From NCBI RefSeq assembly GCF_037126465.1, contig NC_088201.1:130448665-130512664 (forward strand): a DNA stretch of 64,000 nt. Direction: 5' to 3'. The notes under the pieces are model-generated. The model was not told the origin of the DNA, made no database searches, and saw only the letters and a program-made list of their open reading frames with translations. Shown in pieces: positions 24,801-38,800 of this stretch. The DNA is from Ornithodoros turicata (lineage: Eukaryota; Arthropoda; Arachnida; Ixodida; Argasidae). Every line of letters starts with the position of its first letter. The first letter of the stretch is position 1. The translations under genes and the position numbers were made by a program.

Positions 24801-27800
24801 GCTGCACATCATACCAGTAATAGCACACAAGGTGTTCTGCAGGAATGTGTATGTAGTCACAATATTAGTACAGCAGCTAGAGAAAGGTATAAAAGATGTT
24901 TTTGTATACATGACACCACTTGAATGCAACACAAGCTTCGGTTGCATTGTCAGATTACAACAACTCACAGATTTACCTTACTTAAACCTGAGAAGAAGAA
25001 TCTACTGCTGCACACATGATGCTGCTCGAATGTAATACTGAAACGTCTCGAAGGGCACACAATTTCAGACCGAAGCACATCAGCGGGAAAATTTAGATTT
25101 ACATTACTCAACACTGAGAAAAGATATGTGATGTTGCACACATGAAACTGCAAATGTAACCGTTGATAAATCTGAAAGAGTACCTTATATGTGACCATAA
25201 TGCAACAACTGAACCAATATTCAAAATTCATACCATGCTCAAAATACACAAGATGTGCTGCCATGCATATGATACTGTTTAAGTGTACACTCTGAAATAA
25301 CACAAACATTTCTGGCATGGTTGCCTGAAATGCTCGTAACGCTTCCAACGGTTCTCATTTATGTGATGAGCCATGGACGGTGAGCCCTGAGTTTGCATCT
25401 CGTTTACTTGGTCGGCTGTTGTCTTGGCGGCGAGTGCCTTTTCATGGCACCGTCGAAGTTTAATTCCGGTTCGGCGAGCAATCGTCGTTCTGGCACTTCA
25501 TCGCGTATTTCGTGCACAAGTTGGTCACGTAGTATTTCGCTCAGTTTGGATCCGAATCTCCTGTCTCCTGCTAGTCGGGGTAAGCCAATGTGTAGTGATT
25601 CCTTCGTTGGAACGTTGCACGCTTTTGTGGAACTGGAAGCGGATGTATATTACCGATGGCTTCAGAGTGAAAAGACATTTCAGCAGTACGATCAGTTCAT
25701 CGTAGGATTTGTCGGATGGAGTCGCTGGTGAAACGAGGGATAGGAAAATTCGAAGCCTTTTGATACCAGAAGCAGCGTAGCAGTTTTGTTGGAGCATCCG
25801 TGATAGCGGTATCTTCGTAATAGAAACGAGGTTGATCCGCGTAGACATCCCACGAGAAGAATTTGAAACATCGAAATCGCGGATTATTGCTATAGCTGCC
25901 ATCTGAAGTCCCGTGAATTTGTGAATGGGGCGCGATTACGAACGAAAGTCAATCTTCCCAGGAGATCGAGTCTCAGTAGCTCGCTTCCTCATCGCCAGTG
26001 TTGAGTTTGGGGAGATTGGGGTCGTTTGGATTACAATTAACTCGAACTTTTATTGGGTACCGGAATACATGACGCTTCGTGATAGTATTTACCTAACCAG
26101 AGATCAGGAGCTCCGCTCCCGATACATGATCTTCAAAGGTTTGCGCAAAAGCGGCGCCACAGTACCTGGTCGAACCACACCCCCGGAATTCAACACAACA
26201 TTATTGCACTTGCATTGAACAAAAGTCGGATCACTGCACGCTGGCATTGGTAGATTTTGTTGGGTGAGATACAAGTTACACGCTGTAGTAATAGTATCCT
26301 CATTATTTTCATTTGTTCCAAGTTTTCGAAAAAAGCGAAGCATGAAAAACTCTTTTATTTTATTTTATTTTTTGGGGGGAGGGAGGAGGCTGAAGCTTTT
26401 CTGGAATTGTACATCCCTAACTGCACCCGTCAAGTACGTGAGATCGAAATTGTTGGTTTAGCTTGAACTAATTGATATTACAATTGCCATTCCCATAAAG
26501 GAGTTTTTACGACTTTTTCGTGACGCTTTTGAGCTTCCATGAACGTCGACAATTGACGAAACTATCCCATTTGATTCAGGAGCACCATCCAAAACTACTT
26601 CGGGTGGAGGATAGTTCAAAGATTCAAGGATTTCGCACCGCAATCGCTCAGACACTACAAAGCACGAACCTCGTTGCAATGCACCGAGGACCTTTCGGAG
26701 GAGGCTTCTACGATCTTGGGAAGGCTCTACGTAGATCACTTCTTCACACTTCAAAGCAGGGAACAGGTAGGTACTAATTCTTCTCTACATTATGCTAACG
26801 TCCTGCCCGCTACAAAAATTTCGCTGCCGACAAACTTTACTATGTTGAAACGCCATTTTGCTAGCTCTCTGGAAAGGCTTTTTCGTTAGACGCAATGGTT
26901 ATATCAATGTTTGAATGCTCTGAAATTAAATAGCACGTAGTACAAATGTGCGTTTCGTCTCAAAATTGTGTGGCGAATATGCGACTTAACGATTTAATTT
27001 AACGAATACACTCTAAGAAAAAAATGTGTAAATTTCAACCTTTTGGGGTAGAAGTGCGTTGTCCCCAATTCTCAACCCTTTTGGGGTAGAAAGAAGTGGG
27101 GTAGAAACAGTTCTACCCCTCCACTTCTACCCCAGGGGTTGAACTCTTCAACCCGAAGTGAGGGTCGGCGGTTCTCCCCCATTCGTGCCAAAGTTCTCCT
27201 CGTCCGTGGTGGAATGTCCTCCCTCTGTGGGTATATGTTTTCTGCCTTTTATGGCACGCAAATCTACCTCCTTAAAGAGAAAGTTGGCACCGTCTTGGTG
27301 ATAAATGCTGCTCCCCTCATGAGGGAACATTCTACCGTGGCGGCAGGAATGTTTTGCCCTAGAGGGGTATAGTCCTCTACTTTCTTGAAACAGTAGCTTT
27401 ACCCGAGAGGGTCAACCCTTACACCCCGTGATGAGACATTTCTACCTTATAGGCAGCACATTTCTGCCTGTAGAGAGGAGCGATTTACATCCTTCGGTGA
27501 GGCGTTTGCCACCAAATTCATGCTGCTTTTCTACGGCTATAACGAGAACTGTTCCCCAATGTCGGGTTGTCCCTGATGCCAATATTAATGACGACTTTGT
27601 TACGGTGATTTGTGTGTGTGGATAAGAAGAGAGCACATCATGAAGACTGTTTCACACTCAATATTTTTATTTTAAAAACCTACTTGAGCGATGAAATCGC
27701 TGCTTTAGCACACGGGTTGATGCGAGCAAGGGGTACATCAATTAAAGTGCAGAGCATTTGCAGTGTCGAAGCGCACTTCGGCAGGAACTCAATGTCCATC

Positions 27801-30800
27801 ACCAAGTAACGGGCGATGAGCGTCACAACTGCTTCCTTCAAGCTTGATACAGCTATAGACTCCGCCTCCAGGCATACCAGCACTCGTTCTGGAGAGGGCA
27901 GCTCACCGGAGTAGCACACCACAGGGTAGATGTGCTCGTCGTTCGCCTGGAATGTTATAATAGGGTAAAATCTTAGAAGTGTTTCTAAAACAATATCGCC
28001 TTCAAGGTTCGCACCAGCCGCAATAACGGAAAGGCACGCACAGTGCCATGGTAGGATAGCCGAAAGTCACAAAAGAAAACCTTTCACTATGTGATGTCTA
28101 AAGCAGAACTCAGTAATGCAATCCAAATTGATGAAGCATGAGCCAGAACACTCACCTGCGGTTTAATGAAAGACTCGCATCTTTCGCGTAGAAGACTGGG
28201 AGCCACCAGGAGTGTCGCAGTTATTGCTGCATATATTGAAAACGTGAATGTTCAATAAATATACACAGGGAATATTCCACATACCTCTTTTAACAGAAAC
28301 TACGGATATTATATAGAAGCCATTTTCGCAAGGTCATTTAGCGTTTATGTCGGAGGGCCGATTCTCATAGCAAAATCGCAATCGGAAATTTCAGACGTGG
28401 ACCCTTCTGACAGACTGGTAAACTGCCAAAATACTAACCTGACCTAAGAAAAATAGTGGTACCTAACAAAATTCCAAGTATTTGTTCTTCTTTGACGCCG
28501 GCTTCCCTGCTAACCCTAACGGTCAGCTATAAGACCTCGCTTTTATTCGCGGCGATGACCTCGACTGATACCAAACACGCGCAATATGCGAATTCATCGT
28601 GTGAGGAATTCAACCTCTCCCTTTTATTTTGTTAACATCAACAATCAACGACAATCAACGCGCAATACTGAGAGAATTATCAGGGATTCTGGGTATTTCA
28701 GCACGATACATAGATTGATACGTCGTCTTGATACTCAGAAAAAATACGCATGCACTACATATATTATAAAATGGATAAAGAATTCGATATTCATAATATG
28801 AATTATCTTACCGTCATTTCCTCCCGAGCTGTCCAAAAGCGCAAAGAGACCTCTCAAATGACGCCTGTTCCTGCCATACTTCAAAACTGCCCCTGAGATG
28901 TCCTGGAGCGCTTGGTCGAAGGCAGTTTCAATATTGATGCCTGTCATCGCGTTAAATACCTGCCGAACCTGAAGGACCAGAAAATAATTGTTTTCCAGAC
29001 ATAAACTATGCGATCCGTGCAATGAGCAAAAGCTGACATTAATTAGAGCTAAATACAAGTCATAAGGCAATGATAAGTACCTGCTTGGGATCTTGAAACG
29101 CCGGGTACGTTTCCAGCACCTCCTTGAAGGATGGACATTTGCTCACCATCCATGCACGGCGGTGATCCAATGTGAAGCCCATGCTGCTTTCAATTAACAG
29201 AGCGCTTGGGTGCTCCCTCAGCATTTCTTCTTTCATTAATTCCATGTGCTGCTGTACAGTCTCGGGGGTGTCACTGGGTGGCGCATCTGTGACGGGAACC
29301 TAGAAAAGTAGCAGTAAGCTTTAATAAGGATAGCTTTACCAAATAGTCTCACAGAGAATATAAACGCGTGTAAAATTCAATCATACAGAGCACATAGCTC
29401 AAGCAGATGACACATAGGCTATCATAACTTCCATAAGTAAAACATTTTGTCTTGCTCGACCTTCTTACTCTGCACGTCCGCTTCGCGGTGCCTTCGAGAG
29501 CGTTACCCGCCGGCCTTTTGGCCCCAGGACTGGACGGCCTCGTAGCTTCCGCGATGAGAACGGCGTCCCCGGATCGTGTCATTTTGAGACGCTCAAATTT
29601 GGCTTTGGAGCGCAGTGCAGCTTTCCATGATCCCTGGAGAATGTATGAACGGGCAAGATGAAATAACAGCGTACCAAGCTGGGACTGATTAGATGACTGA
29701 TACTACAAGGTTACGACAGTGCAAATTCATTGATTCCCACCGTCCATTGCTCCCAGTCTAATGAGCAACACCGTCAAAATGCTGCACATAAACTTACATT
29801 CCCTGAGCCAATTGTGTCTGAGAGACATGGGAACCGGCGCACGAGCTCCCGGGTCGCCGTCTCATACAGCTTGTCTGGGAACCTGTGTGGATAAGAGAAA
29901 TAAGAAAAAAAAATTAGTTCGAAGTGAGAGTTTTCTGCTCCTATCATTGCTGACAATGCATTTTTGTTTCAGTGGGTGCCCGTCACACAACCAACTAGTA
30001 TACCCGTTGAGGATGGTGAAAGGCATCACAATTAAAACATTAATTAATTCAAACATACTAAGTGCATAATCGTTCGTTGGGCAGTAAATAAGTTGCGAAA
30101 TAAAATTAGGTCTACCGTCTTGCATGTCGCCATAAAACACTCCGCAGGAAAACTTCCTACCGACATCAAAACGAGCTCTAATTGCGCTATATATTTGCGT
30201 AACAGCCTGACAAGTTCAGTAAATTTCTTGTTACTGAATACTAACCTCATATAGTTGCAAAGATCAAAGTAGATCCAGGACACAACCCTTGAGCGGGCTT
30301 CAAATATGCTTCCCTGCTGATGATTCGAAATCGCTTTTTGAATATCAATCAGAACAGGCGGGAACACGTAGTCCTCCGTACGGGGCTTTGACGCACTCGG
30401 CACGGCCGCAGTGTTCACAACGTCTTGTATCCTGCGAAGATATTTGTATTATGTACGAAAAAGTCAGCAGTGATATTAACGTACAGTTGGTAATACTCTG
30501 CAGCAGTCACTTATTGGCACTTGCAATCTCGCTACAGTAAAACGGCAAAGAGGTAGGCAGTCTTGTGATTGTGGTAATCTGAACAACGCGATGAGACTGG
30601 GGAAACAAATAATGACACGAACAAAAACTGTTCGTGTTGTTCTAGCAAAGGATCTTAATGGCGTTACCTGAGAACTTACTTGTGTCACCTGGCCTTGCCT
30701 CAACAAATAAATTGCATTTCTGAGAATTACTTCGTATCACATCATTCAAACGATATCAGACGAAGAAGGAAAGAAATGCTCTCAGCTACAAGGTCTCTGT

Positions 30801-33800
30801 TTCCAACAAAGGGCCAACTCACATTAGGCTTTCAGACTCGTTATCTTCGAAAAGGATTCTGTCCATTAGCTTGAACTCTGGCCGATAGCGATGTTTCTAC
30901 GTATGTTTCAAAGTCACCATCGTAAATCTGAAAGAAAGGACAAAGCAATGGACCTTTTTCGCAATGGCCTATGCGCATGCGTATGACCTTGAGGCGCCGG
31001 TGAGGATTATCTCCGTCTTCACTAGATGGCACACTATGGGGACGACAGAAGTGGGGACCAGTGGGGAGAGCGCACGAATGGCGCGACCTTGTCGGCCCCA
31101 CTCCGGACCGGTTTTGGTCCTTTGTGCTACCCACGTTGATTTGTTTTGACGCGCGCCGAGCATGGTTCGTTGAAGAGCCGTTAGGATACGACGCGTATGT
31201 GAAAAAGGTCCATACATCGTAATATCGGCAGCTTCTGTCCCGCAATGTTGTTCCAAGAAAAATGTACATTTACTACTCACCATAAGGCGCCGGAGCCTCA
31301 ATTCCTCTTCTGTCATGCTTAATACAGCAGCAGCCGGACCAATTGCGTCATCAACGGTCGCGATTTCGTCTCCAGACACTACCGCTTTTCGTACTCCGTA
31401 ACTTACAAGAAGTTTCACAGCGAACTTGGCTGCGTGCACGACTGTCTGAAATCGACGTGGGCCGGAAACTGACGCGAATCTACTGGTCCTCTTCCGAACA
31501 TAGATTTGCCTGCACACGGGCCTTAGGACTCCTGCCTTTCGAACCGTGACCTCAAAAGCGGGCGAAGCACATTCCTTCCGGATTAGCGCTTTTGTGGTAG
31601 CATGGTTACCCTTGTTCCTGGAATCCCTCCGAATGGACAGCACAGATATGGCGAATGAAACCAGACTGCCCAAAGACCTATGGCGTGAAGAACGGACAGG
31701 CAGCCACCTCCAGGGACTTCAAGTATATTCGACTGCCCTTAGTACCTTCTCGAGCGGCCACGTGTTCTAGTGTAAAATATACGGGGATGCCACGATATTC
31801 CACCGTTTAAAATCCTAGATGTCAAAATCCCAGATTTCTACATTTAAGCTTCAATATAAAGAATGGCGGAATGATAGTGTTGAATAATGCATATTACTGA
31901 GAAACCTCGCGGCATAGCGTGATTTTGACGTCGGTTGAAGTCATTGTCGTGAATAAAAACACGGCATTTGGAGTCCGTGAGGCTTAGCATGGCGGTCACA
32001 TCAGAGCAGCAAAAGTTATTAGAATTTGGATAGGTTAGGTCAGTTTTCAGAGGTTATGTTAGTTTATGTATTTTTGACAGTTCACCGCGCCGTTGGGGGG
32101 CTCCTCACAGTTGGGCACGCACGCAACGCTACGCTAGCGCCGTTTGGAATTTTGAGGATATGGGATTCTAAACGGTAGATTCTTAACGGTTGCATTTCGG
32201 GATACCCCCAAATATACATAGCGGTATCATTTTGAAGCGGAACTTTATTTCAACGGGCTTGAAATTCACGAGGGATGTATTGGTCGCCCGGTCGCGACAG
32301 GAGGACGCCCTGCTTGGTATTTCGTAGACAATGATTTGTGGAGCCATTTAGAGCGGTCATAAGCTTTCGATAAAATTGCGCTGGATAAGTCGGACTCCAC
32401 GAAACGGCGTTAGGTGGAATGGCCTGACACAACCCTCATACAAAAACCTCACATTAAAACTGCCGCCCAATCGACCATGTAATGAAAGATGTCCTTTCTA
32501 AATTTCAGTGTTTTTTAGTATCGTCTTTATATTGTTTGCATACACACACACACACACTTTTTTTTTGTCTTGTGCGGCCGTTTTATCGCAAATCCTGTCC
32601 GCTTACATGAATTTTAAGTGAAGTGTACATACATAAACGGGAACGGCTAAAGAAGGTAGGGTTGCTGTTTATGAAAAAATAAAAATACAAGAAGCTATGG
32701 CATCGATGCTGTTTCTTATTGAACAGCCTCTCGGTAAGTTCATCTTTACCGCAAGGTGGGTTAGGCTGGACCAGCAAGCCGTCATCCACTGACTGACCTT
32801 TCCTTGTTTGCCAAGCTAATAAATACGTATATCAAAGTTTATAAACAACTCGGAGGCAAACATTATTGTGCGTAACGGCTGAATCTCTTGAGCACGATTA
32901 CAAAAAGGAACCCCCCTAATCTCAACGACCCTAATCTCTATACTCGTCTTAACCATGTTTCTCAGGTTCCTCTATCTCCTGAAATAAAACATATAATCAG
33001 TAGTAATCGAAGCACCACGGTAAGCACTTATACCTCTTAACATCGGAAGAAGCATTCTGTGCAGTCCGTTTGGCGTTTCATCGTCCGGTTCTTCTCCGGA
33101 AGCCGTGTCTTCCTAGCGTCGAAACTTCTCCGAGATATCGCCAATATGTTTCACATGACTCATTGTCATCACGTTGTCTTGGAAAACGCACTAAAACCAC
33201 GTAAATAGTGCACAGGAGATGCCCGATCTTTGCCACGGCAACCGAAGAGAAAAAACGACCTCGCAACGACGCGTCAAAGTTCAAACTGACGCCTGCGCCC
33301 TGCGCTCTCTCTGCTCCCTCTCGCCTGTCGCGGCCCGCCGTTAGAATTTGAATTGAAAGCCTCCCACCGCACCGGAGCGCCCTCGTAATTATTGCATCTG
33401 CTTTGGGTCAGCCCGTGCAATTACCTGTTTGTTTTTAGTTCTTCTAATTGTTTGGCGGAGTGTGTCATCTTTTGATTGTGCCTTTTGGCATTTTGCTGGT
33501 ACATTTTATGACATTTGCCTTTAGATGAGAATATGAGCACGAATTGAAGTTACAGCATATATTTTATCGAAGACGTAAACGGATAAAAAACAAGAAATAT
33601 AGATCATACGTGTGCTAAAATACATCAAAATAATGACTTAAAAAAGCAAAAAAAAAAAAAAAACAAGGGTATATGGCAAGAGTGGCCTCTTCTTCCCCTA
33701 ACGGATCTCAAAGGGGGAAGCTGCCCAGCTTGGAATCTCAAGTGGTTCAATTGACCATTGTGGGAACAAAATGGTACCTGTGAGGCTCCCACTGTAAGTT

Positions 33801-35807
33801 CTGGAACCATTTGAGGCCAGAGTGGTACCACTGATTTCACCAATGTGGAACCAACCACCCCACTTGCGAATCCAGCTGGGACCATCAAGATTCAACTGGA
33901 ACCATTCCGCGACCATCCACATTCAAATGGGACCAGTCCAGATTCAAATGGAACCATTCTGGAACCAGTCCAGATTTTTGCCTGGGAATACTTTCCCTTA
34001 TGTTGGTCCTCAAGAATGCAAGTTTTCGGATCAGAAAGCAAGCTTTCAGCATGTTCCCCTTGGACCGCTGCTAAAATGTCCATGTGAAGTGCCACAGTTC
34101 TCCTCTAACTTTGTTGAGCGACAGGACACAAATGGACATGACAGTGAAACGCTGCTCAAGAACTTCATGGATGGCGCACTCTACCAAAGAACTTTTGGAG
34201 ACTTGATGTCAGAACCCGAGCAGTATACTCTCTTCCTGCTCATGAACACTGATGAACTGGAGATTTCTAATCCTTTGGGTGCAGCACGTGGTAAATACAA
34301 ACTTGTATGTGTTTACTTTTCGCTGCTAAGCCTTCACCTGAAATACCGATCACAGCTGCAATCCATTCATCTTCTTTTGTTAGCACGCAATGTGCACGTT
34401 AATAAGTTTGGCATGGACGAGTTTCTGAAGCCTTTGCTCGAAGACATCAGAGAGCTCGAGCAGCACGGGATATCGATTTTCCTTGGAAACACCCAACGAA
34501 ATATAAAAGCTACATTTTTTGCTTTTGTGGAGACAACCTCTCTCTGAACCGCCTTGGAGGTTTCACTTGCTGTTTTAACGCAAGCCGGTTCTGCCGGTTC
34601 TGTCTTGCATCATCCAAATCCATTCCAAGAATTTCTACAGAACAAGTCTGTGTTATCAGGAGCCTAGATGCCCACAAGAGGCATCTGTCTTGCGTACCAG
34701 TGAACAGCAATGCCAGCAAGAGAATATATGGCGCGACAGGGCCTTCTCCATTGCTACAATTGCCACGGTTTGATGTCACAGTGCAGTTACCACCGGATAT
34801 CATGCACGACATCATTGAGGGCTCGTTTGAGCATGTTTTGCGACAGGTTCTTGCTGCACTTATTAGTGAAGGTGTTCTCAAGTTTGATGGCTTAAGCAAG
34901 ATAAATACATTCCCAAACAGCTTCCATGACAGGAAGAATAAGCCCAAGCCTGTTCCAAAATCTTTCATCAATGGCAACGCTAACCTGAAAGGGACTGCAT
35001 CACAGAAATCGTGTCTCCTGCGGCTCGTGCCTATCATTTTCGGCGAGAGTGTTCCAGTTGGAAACCCGGACTGGGAAATACTCCTACTTTATCGTGAAGT
35101 GGCTAACCTCAGTTTTGCTCCCGAGATACCACATGACTTTGTAGCATATCTTCAAGTTAGAATTCAAGAAGTTTTGTGTCACTTTTTAACCAGATACCCT
35201 GACGTATCCATCAAGCCAAAACTGCACTTTCTTGTGCATTACCCTCGCTTCATCGAGCAACTTGGGCCACTCAGCCAGTAGTGGTCAATGAGATTTGAGT
35301 CAATACACCAGAATCTCAAGCAGTGGCATCAAAGATCAAGAACTTTAGAAATATCTGCAGTACACTGGCATCAAGACACCAGCTGCAGCAGTGTTATGAG
35401 CTAGAGTCTTTCTCCTATGGGGATGAGTTGGTTACGTCAGCTGCAGAAGAGCATGTCCTCCTCTCCGCGCACCTTTCGGACTGGTTTGGTGCGCCGTTGA
35501 ACACCCGAAACTTTGAAGCCTCAATTTCGGAACTTTTTTTGGGCAGTTCTATTTGCAATATCGAGCAAATTTCTTGGTGGACCTGACTAAGTTCGCTACG
35601 GGCTCTCTAATTCTGTAAAGAAAACGTTAGGCTGACTTGGGAAATTTTGAAGTTCAATTAAAGAAATTCAATTTCTTTTAATTAAAATCAAATGAAAATA
35701 TTTTTGCAAGATGGCAAATTCGGTTGCCACACAAGTGCCCTTTACCTCGTATTTTTCCGCCGCCCCGTTTTTTTATAAAGTCCGAATGACACGTTTTTTG
35801 AAACACC

Positions 35808-35854
<47 letters not shown>

Positions 35855-38800
35855 AGGAAAAAAATAGCCGGAGCTCTTTGGCTCCACGTATAGCATATGT
35901 TTGTAACTCAAACGTCGCCATGCCAGTACTGGACAGCTGTTCCGGCCTTGTTGGGCCACATTTTTCCTTGTATACTTCACTGGCTTTGCACTGGGCTTTC
36001 AGTGAGTGAGTTATCTCACCCGGACGGAAGGAATCACGTGTTACGTGACCTTCTGACGCCATCCACTCACACGTTGCCTGCCTGCGTACTGTTGATGAGG
36101 CCCAACAAGGCCGAAACAGCTGTCCAGTACTGGCATGGCGACGTTTGAGTTACAAACATACAGGGTGTCCCAGAAAACGTGTCATTGAATTATAATAAAA
36201 AAAACTACACCACCTGGAGTCATGCGGTCAACGGCATTTGTTCTTACTGGGTTTTTGCCACCTCCTCATGCGAATGTCGTGTAACTTAAGTATAATTATG
36301 TATATTTTTGCGAGCTTAAGTCGGAAATTTGCCTAGCAAAGGTCACTTTTTTACCCCACCAATCTAAAGAGCGTGTCTAATTTAGTCAAATTAATGATAA
36401 TTGACAGGAATATTCAAAAGCTGTCCCATCGGAAAAAATAGCCGAACATCATGCACTACGGAGGTCGCACAGAATAGCGCACGGTGAATTTTTCAGCGCA
36501 ATCTTTGTCAGTCCGACGAAAGGAGGTTGGAAACCCAGCCCTCCCCGACATCGCAGAAAGAGATAAAACATGCACGGCTTATCACGTCCGACTTTCGCTG
36601 GGATAAATGCTTTCCCTCTCCCAATTTTAGGAACTGTTGCTTTTTCTACTATCACTCTGTGGGCTGGCTTCGGATCCTCCTTTCGTCTCACTCAGAGCGA
36701 TTGCGCTCAAAAAGTCATCGCACGCTATGGTCCGGTGCTCCGAAAAGCATGATATTCGGCTATTTTTTCCGATGGGATAGCTCGTGAATATCCCTGTGAA
36801 TTAGCATGAATTTGAGTGAATTCGGTACGCTGTTCGTATTAGTGGGGTAAAAAAGTGACCTTTACTTGGCAAATTTCCGAGTTCAGTTCGCAAATATTTA
36901 CATAATTAAGCTTGGAGTACATGATATTCACATTAGGAGGTGGCAAAAACCTAATAAGAACAAATGCTGTTGACCGCATGATTCTAGGTGGCGTAGTTCT
37001 TTTATTATAATTGAATGATACGTTTTCTGGGACAACCTGTATATATATATACAGGGTGTCCCATAAAACGTGTCATTGAATTATAGAGACAGTGCTTCTA
37101 CAGGACACGGTATAAATTTGGAACTTTATAAAAAAGTAAGAGGGGGTATTCGACGTTTCGACAGCAGCGCTGTCTTCAACAGGAATGAGATATGGTGACG
37201 CAAGACAATTCCAAAGAATGAGAGGGGAATATGTACAAGGGGGAGAGGGCAGCACACGTGCTTTGTCACACAAATGGAAAAGGATACAATGAATCACCGG
37301 CTGTCATGTTCTTCGCCGGAGGGCAATGATTTCCTGGGGTAACCAACCGGGGAGTCTGAAAGCGATACCAAAGAGTGCATGTATTCTGAGAGAATTAGAA
37401 ATTTAGGTTGCGAGCAGTTGAGAGGACGCCGGGGTACTCGTTAATCTGGCTTTTAAATTTGTAAATCAGGAACGATTCTCTTTGTTTTCTAAGACGTTGG
37501 GATGGAAAACCCGATTGCAGAACGAAAATAGCTATGTCGTTAACTGAGTGGCCGGGTTTACTAAAATGTCGAGACACTGGTAAGATTAGGTTTCTTTGAG
37601 ACGTCAGACCTGTGGTTGTTAAGCCTGATCTCCACATCATGCGCTCGAACCACTGATGAAGCAGAAAAGGAATCAAAGCGCGCGCTGCAGACCGAAGTAT
37701 TTTACTTCCGTCGTCTGTGTGAACAGCAAATAATCGGCAAAGGAGCTACAGTTACGTAGATATATCCGCCCTCACTTAATATCACAGGAAAACGTCATAC
37801 GCAACGCTCCTCAAGCAGCACAATGTACTGAAAGTCGAGTGCAATAGGGGTGGACGGTATGTGTCTAATATATTTCTTTAGTTTCACGAGCCTGTTCAAG
37901 GTCGTCCACCAACCCGTCCACCCCTGTTGCACTGGACTTTCAGTACATTGTGCTGCTTGAGCCATTTCGCGGTATTTTTCACGATCTTTGTTTGCCTGCT
38001 TTAATTTTTGCTTGCAAGGAGCTTTGTGCAGCACCGCTACATATCAGCGCTTATCGCACCGAGGAAGGGTGAGACCCGTGCCCAGCAGAATGAAAGGAGT
38101 CATAAAGCGAGCGACTCCGAACACATGAAGTAACCCAAGCAGCACAATGTACTGAAAGTAGAGTGCAATAGGGGTGGACGGTATGTGTCTTATCAATGTT
38201 CTTTAGTTTCATCAGTCTGTTCAAGGCCTTCCACCTACTCGTCCACACCTATTGCACTCGACTTTCAGTACATTTTGCTGCTTGGGAAGAAAAGAAAGCT
38301 TAAAAGAAATACAAACCAAAGATCGTGAAACATACCGCGATAAGCCGAGATAAGTTACATCGCGTCCCAGGCAGCACAATGTACTGAAAGTCGAGTGCAA
38401 TAGGGGTGGACGAGTAGGTGGAAGGCCTTGAACAGACTGATGAAACTAAAGAACATTGATAAGACACATACCGTCCACCCCTATTGCACTCTACTTTCAG
38501 TACATTTTGCTGCTTGGGAAGAAAAGAAAGCTTACAAGAAATACAAACCAAAGATCGTGAAACATACCGCGATAAGCCGAGATAAGTTACATCGCGTCCC
38601 AGGCAGCACAATGTACTGAAAGTCGAGTGCAATAGGGGAGGACGGGTAGGTGGAAGGACTTGAACACACTCCTGAAACTAAAGAACATTGATAAGACACA
38701 TACCGTCCACCCCTATTGCGCTCGACGTTCAGTACATTGTGCTGCTTGGGGCATGACGTTTTTCTGTGCGGTTAAGTGAGGGCGGGGATATCAACGTCGC

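Noticed and set aside
30969..31280. Extension of nested gene exon 1 to a 234-residue single-exon protein
   Set aside because: The part below 31281 follows a good donor (GTGAGTAG), loses family similarity at once and lies in an intron.
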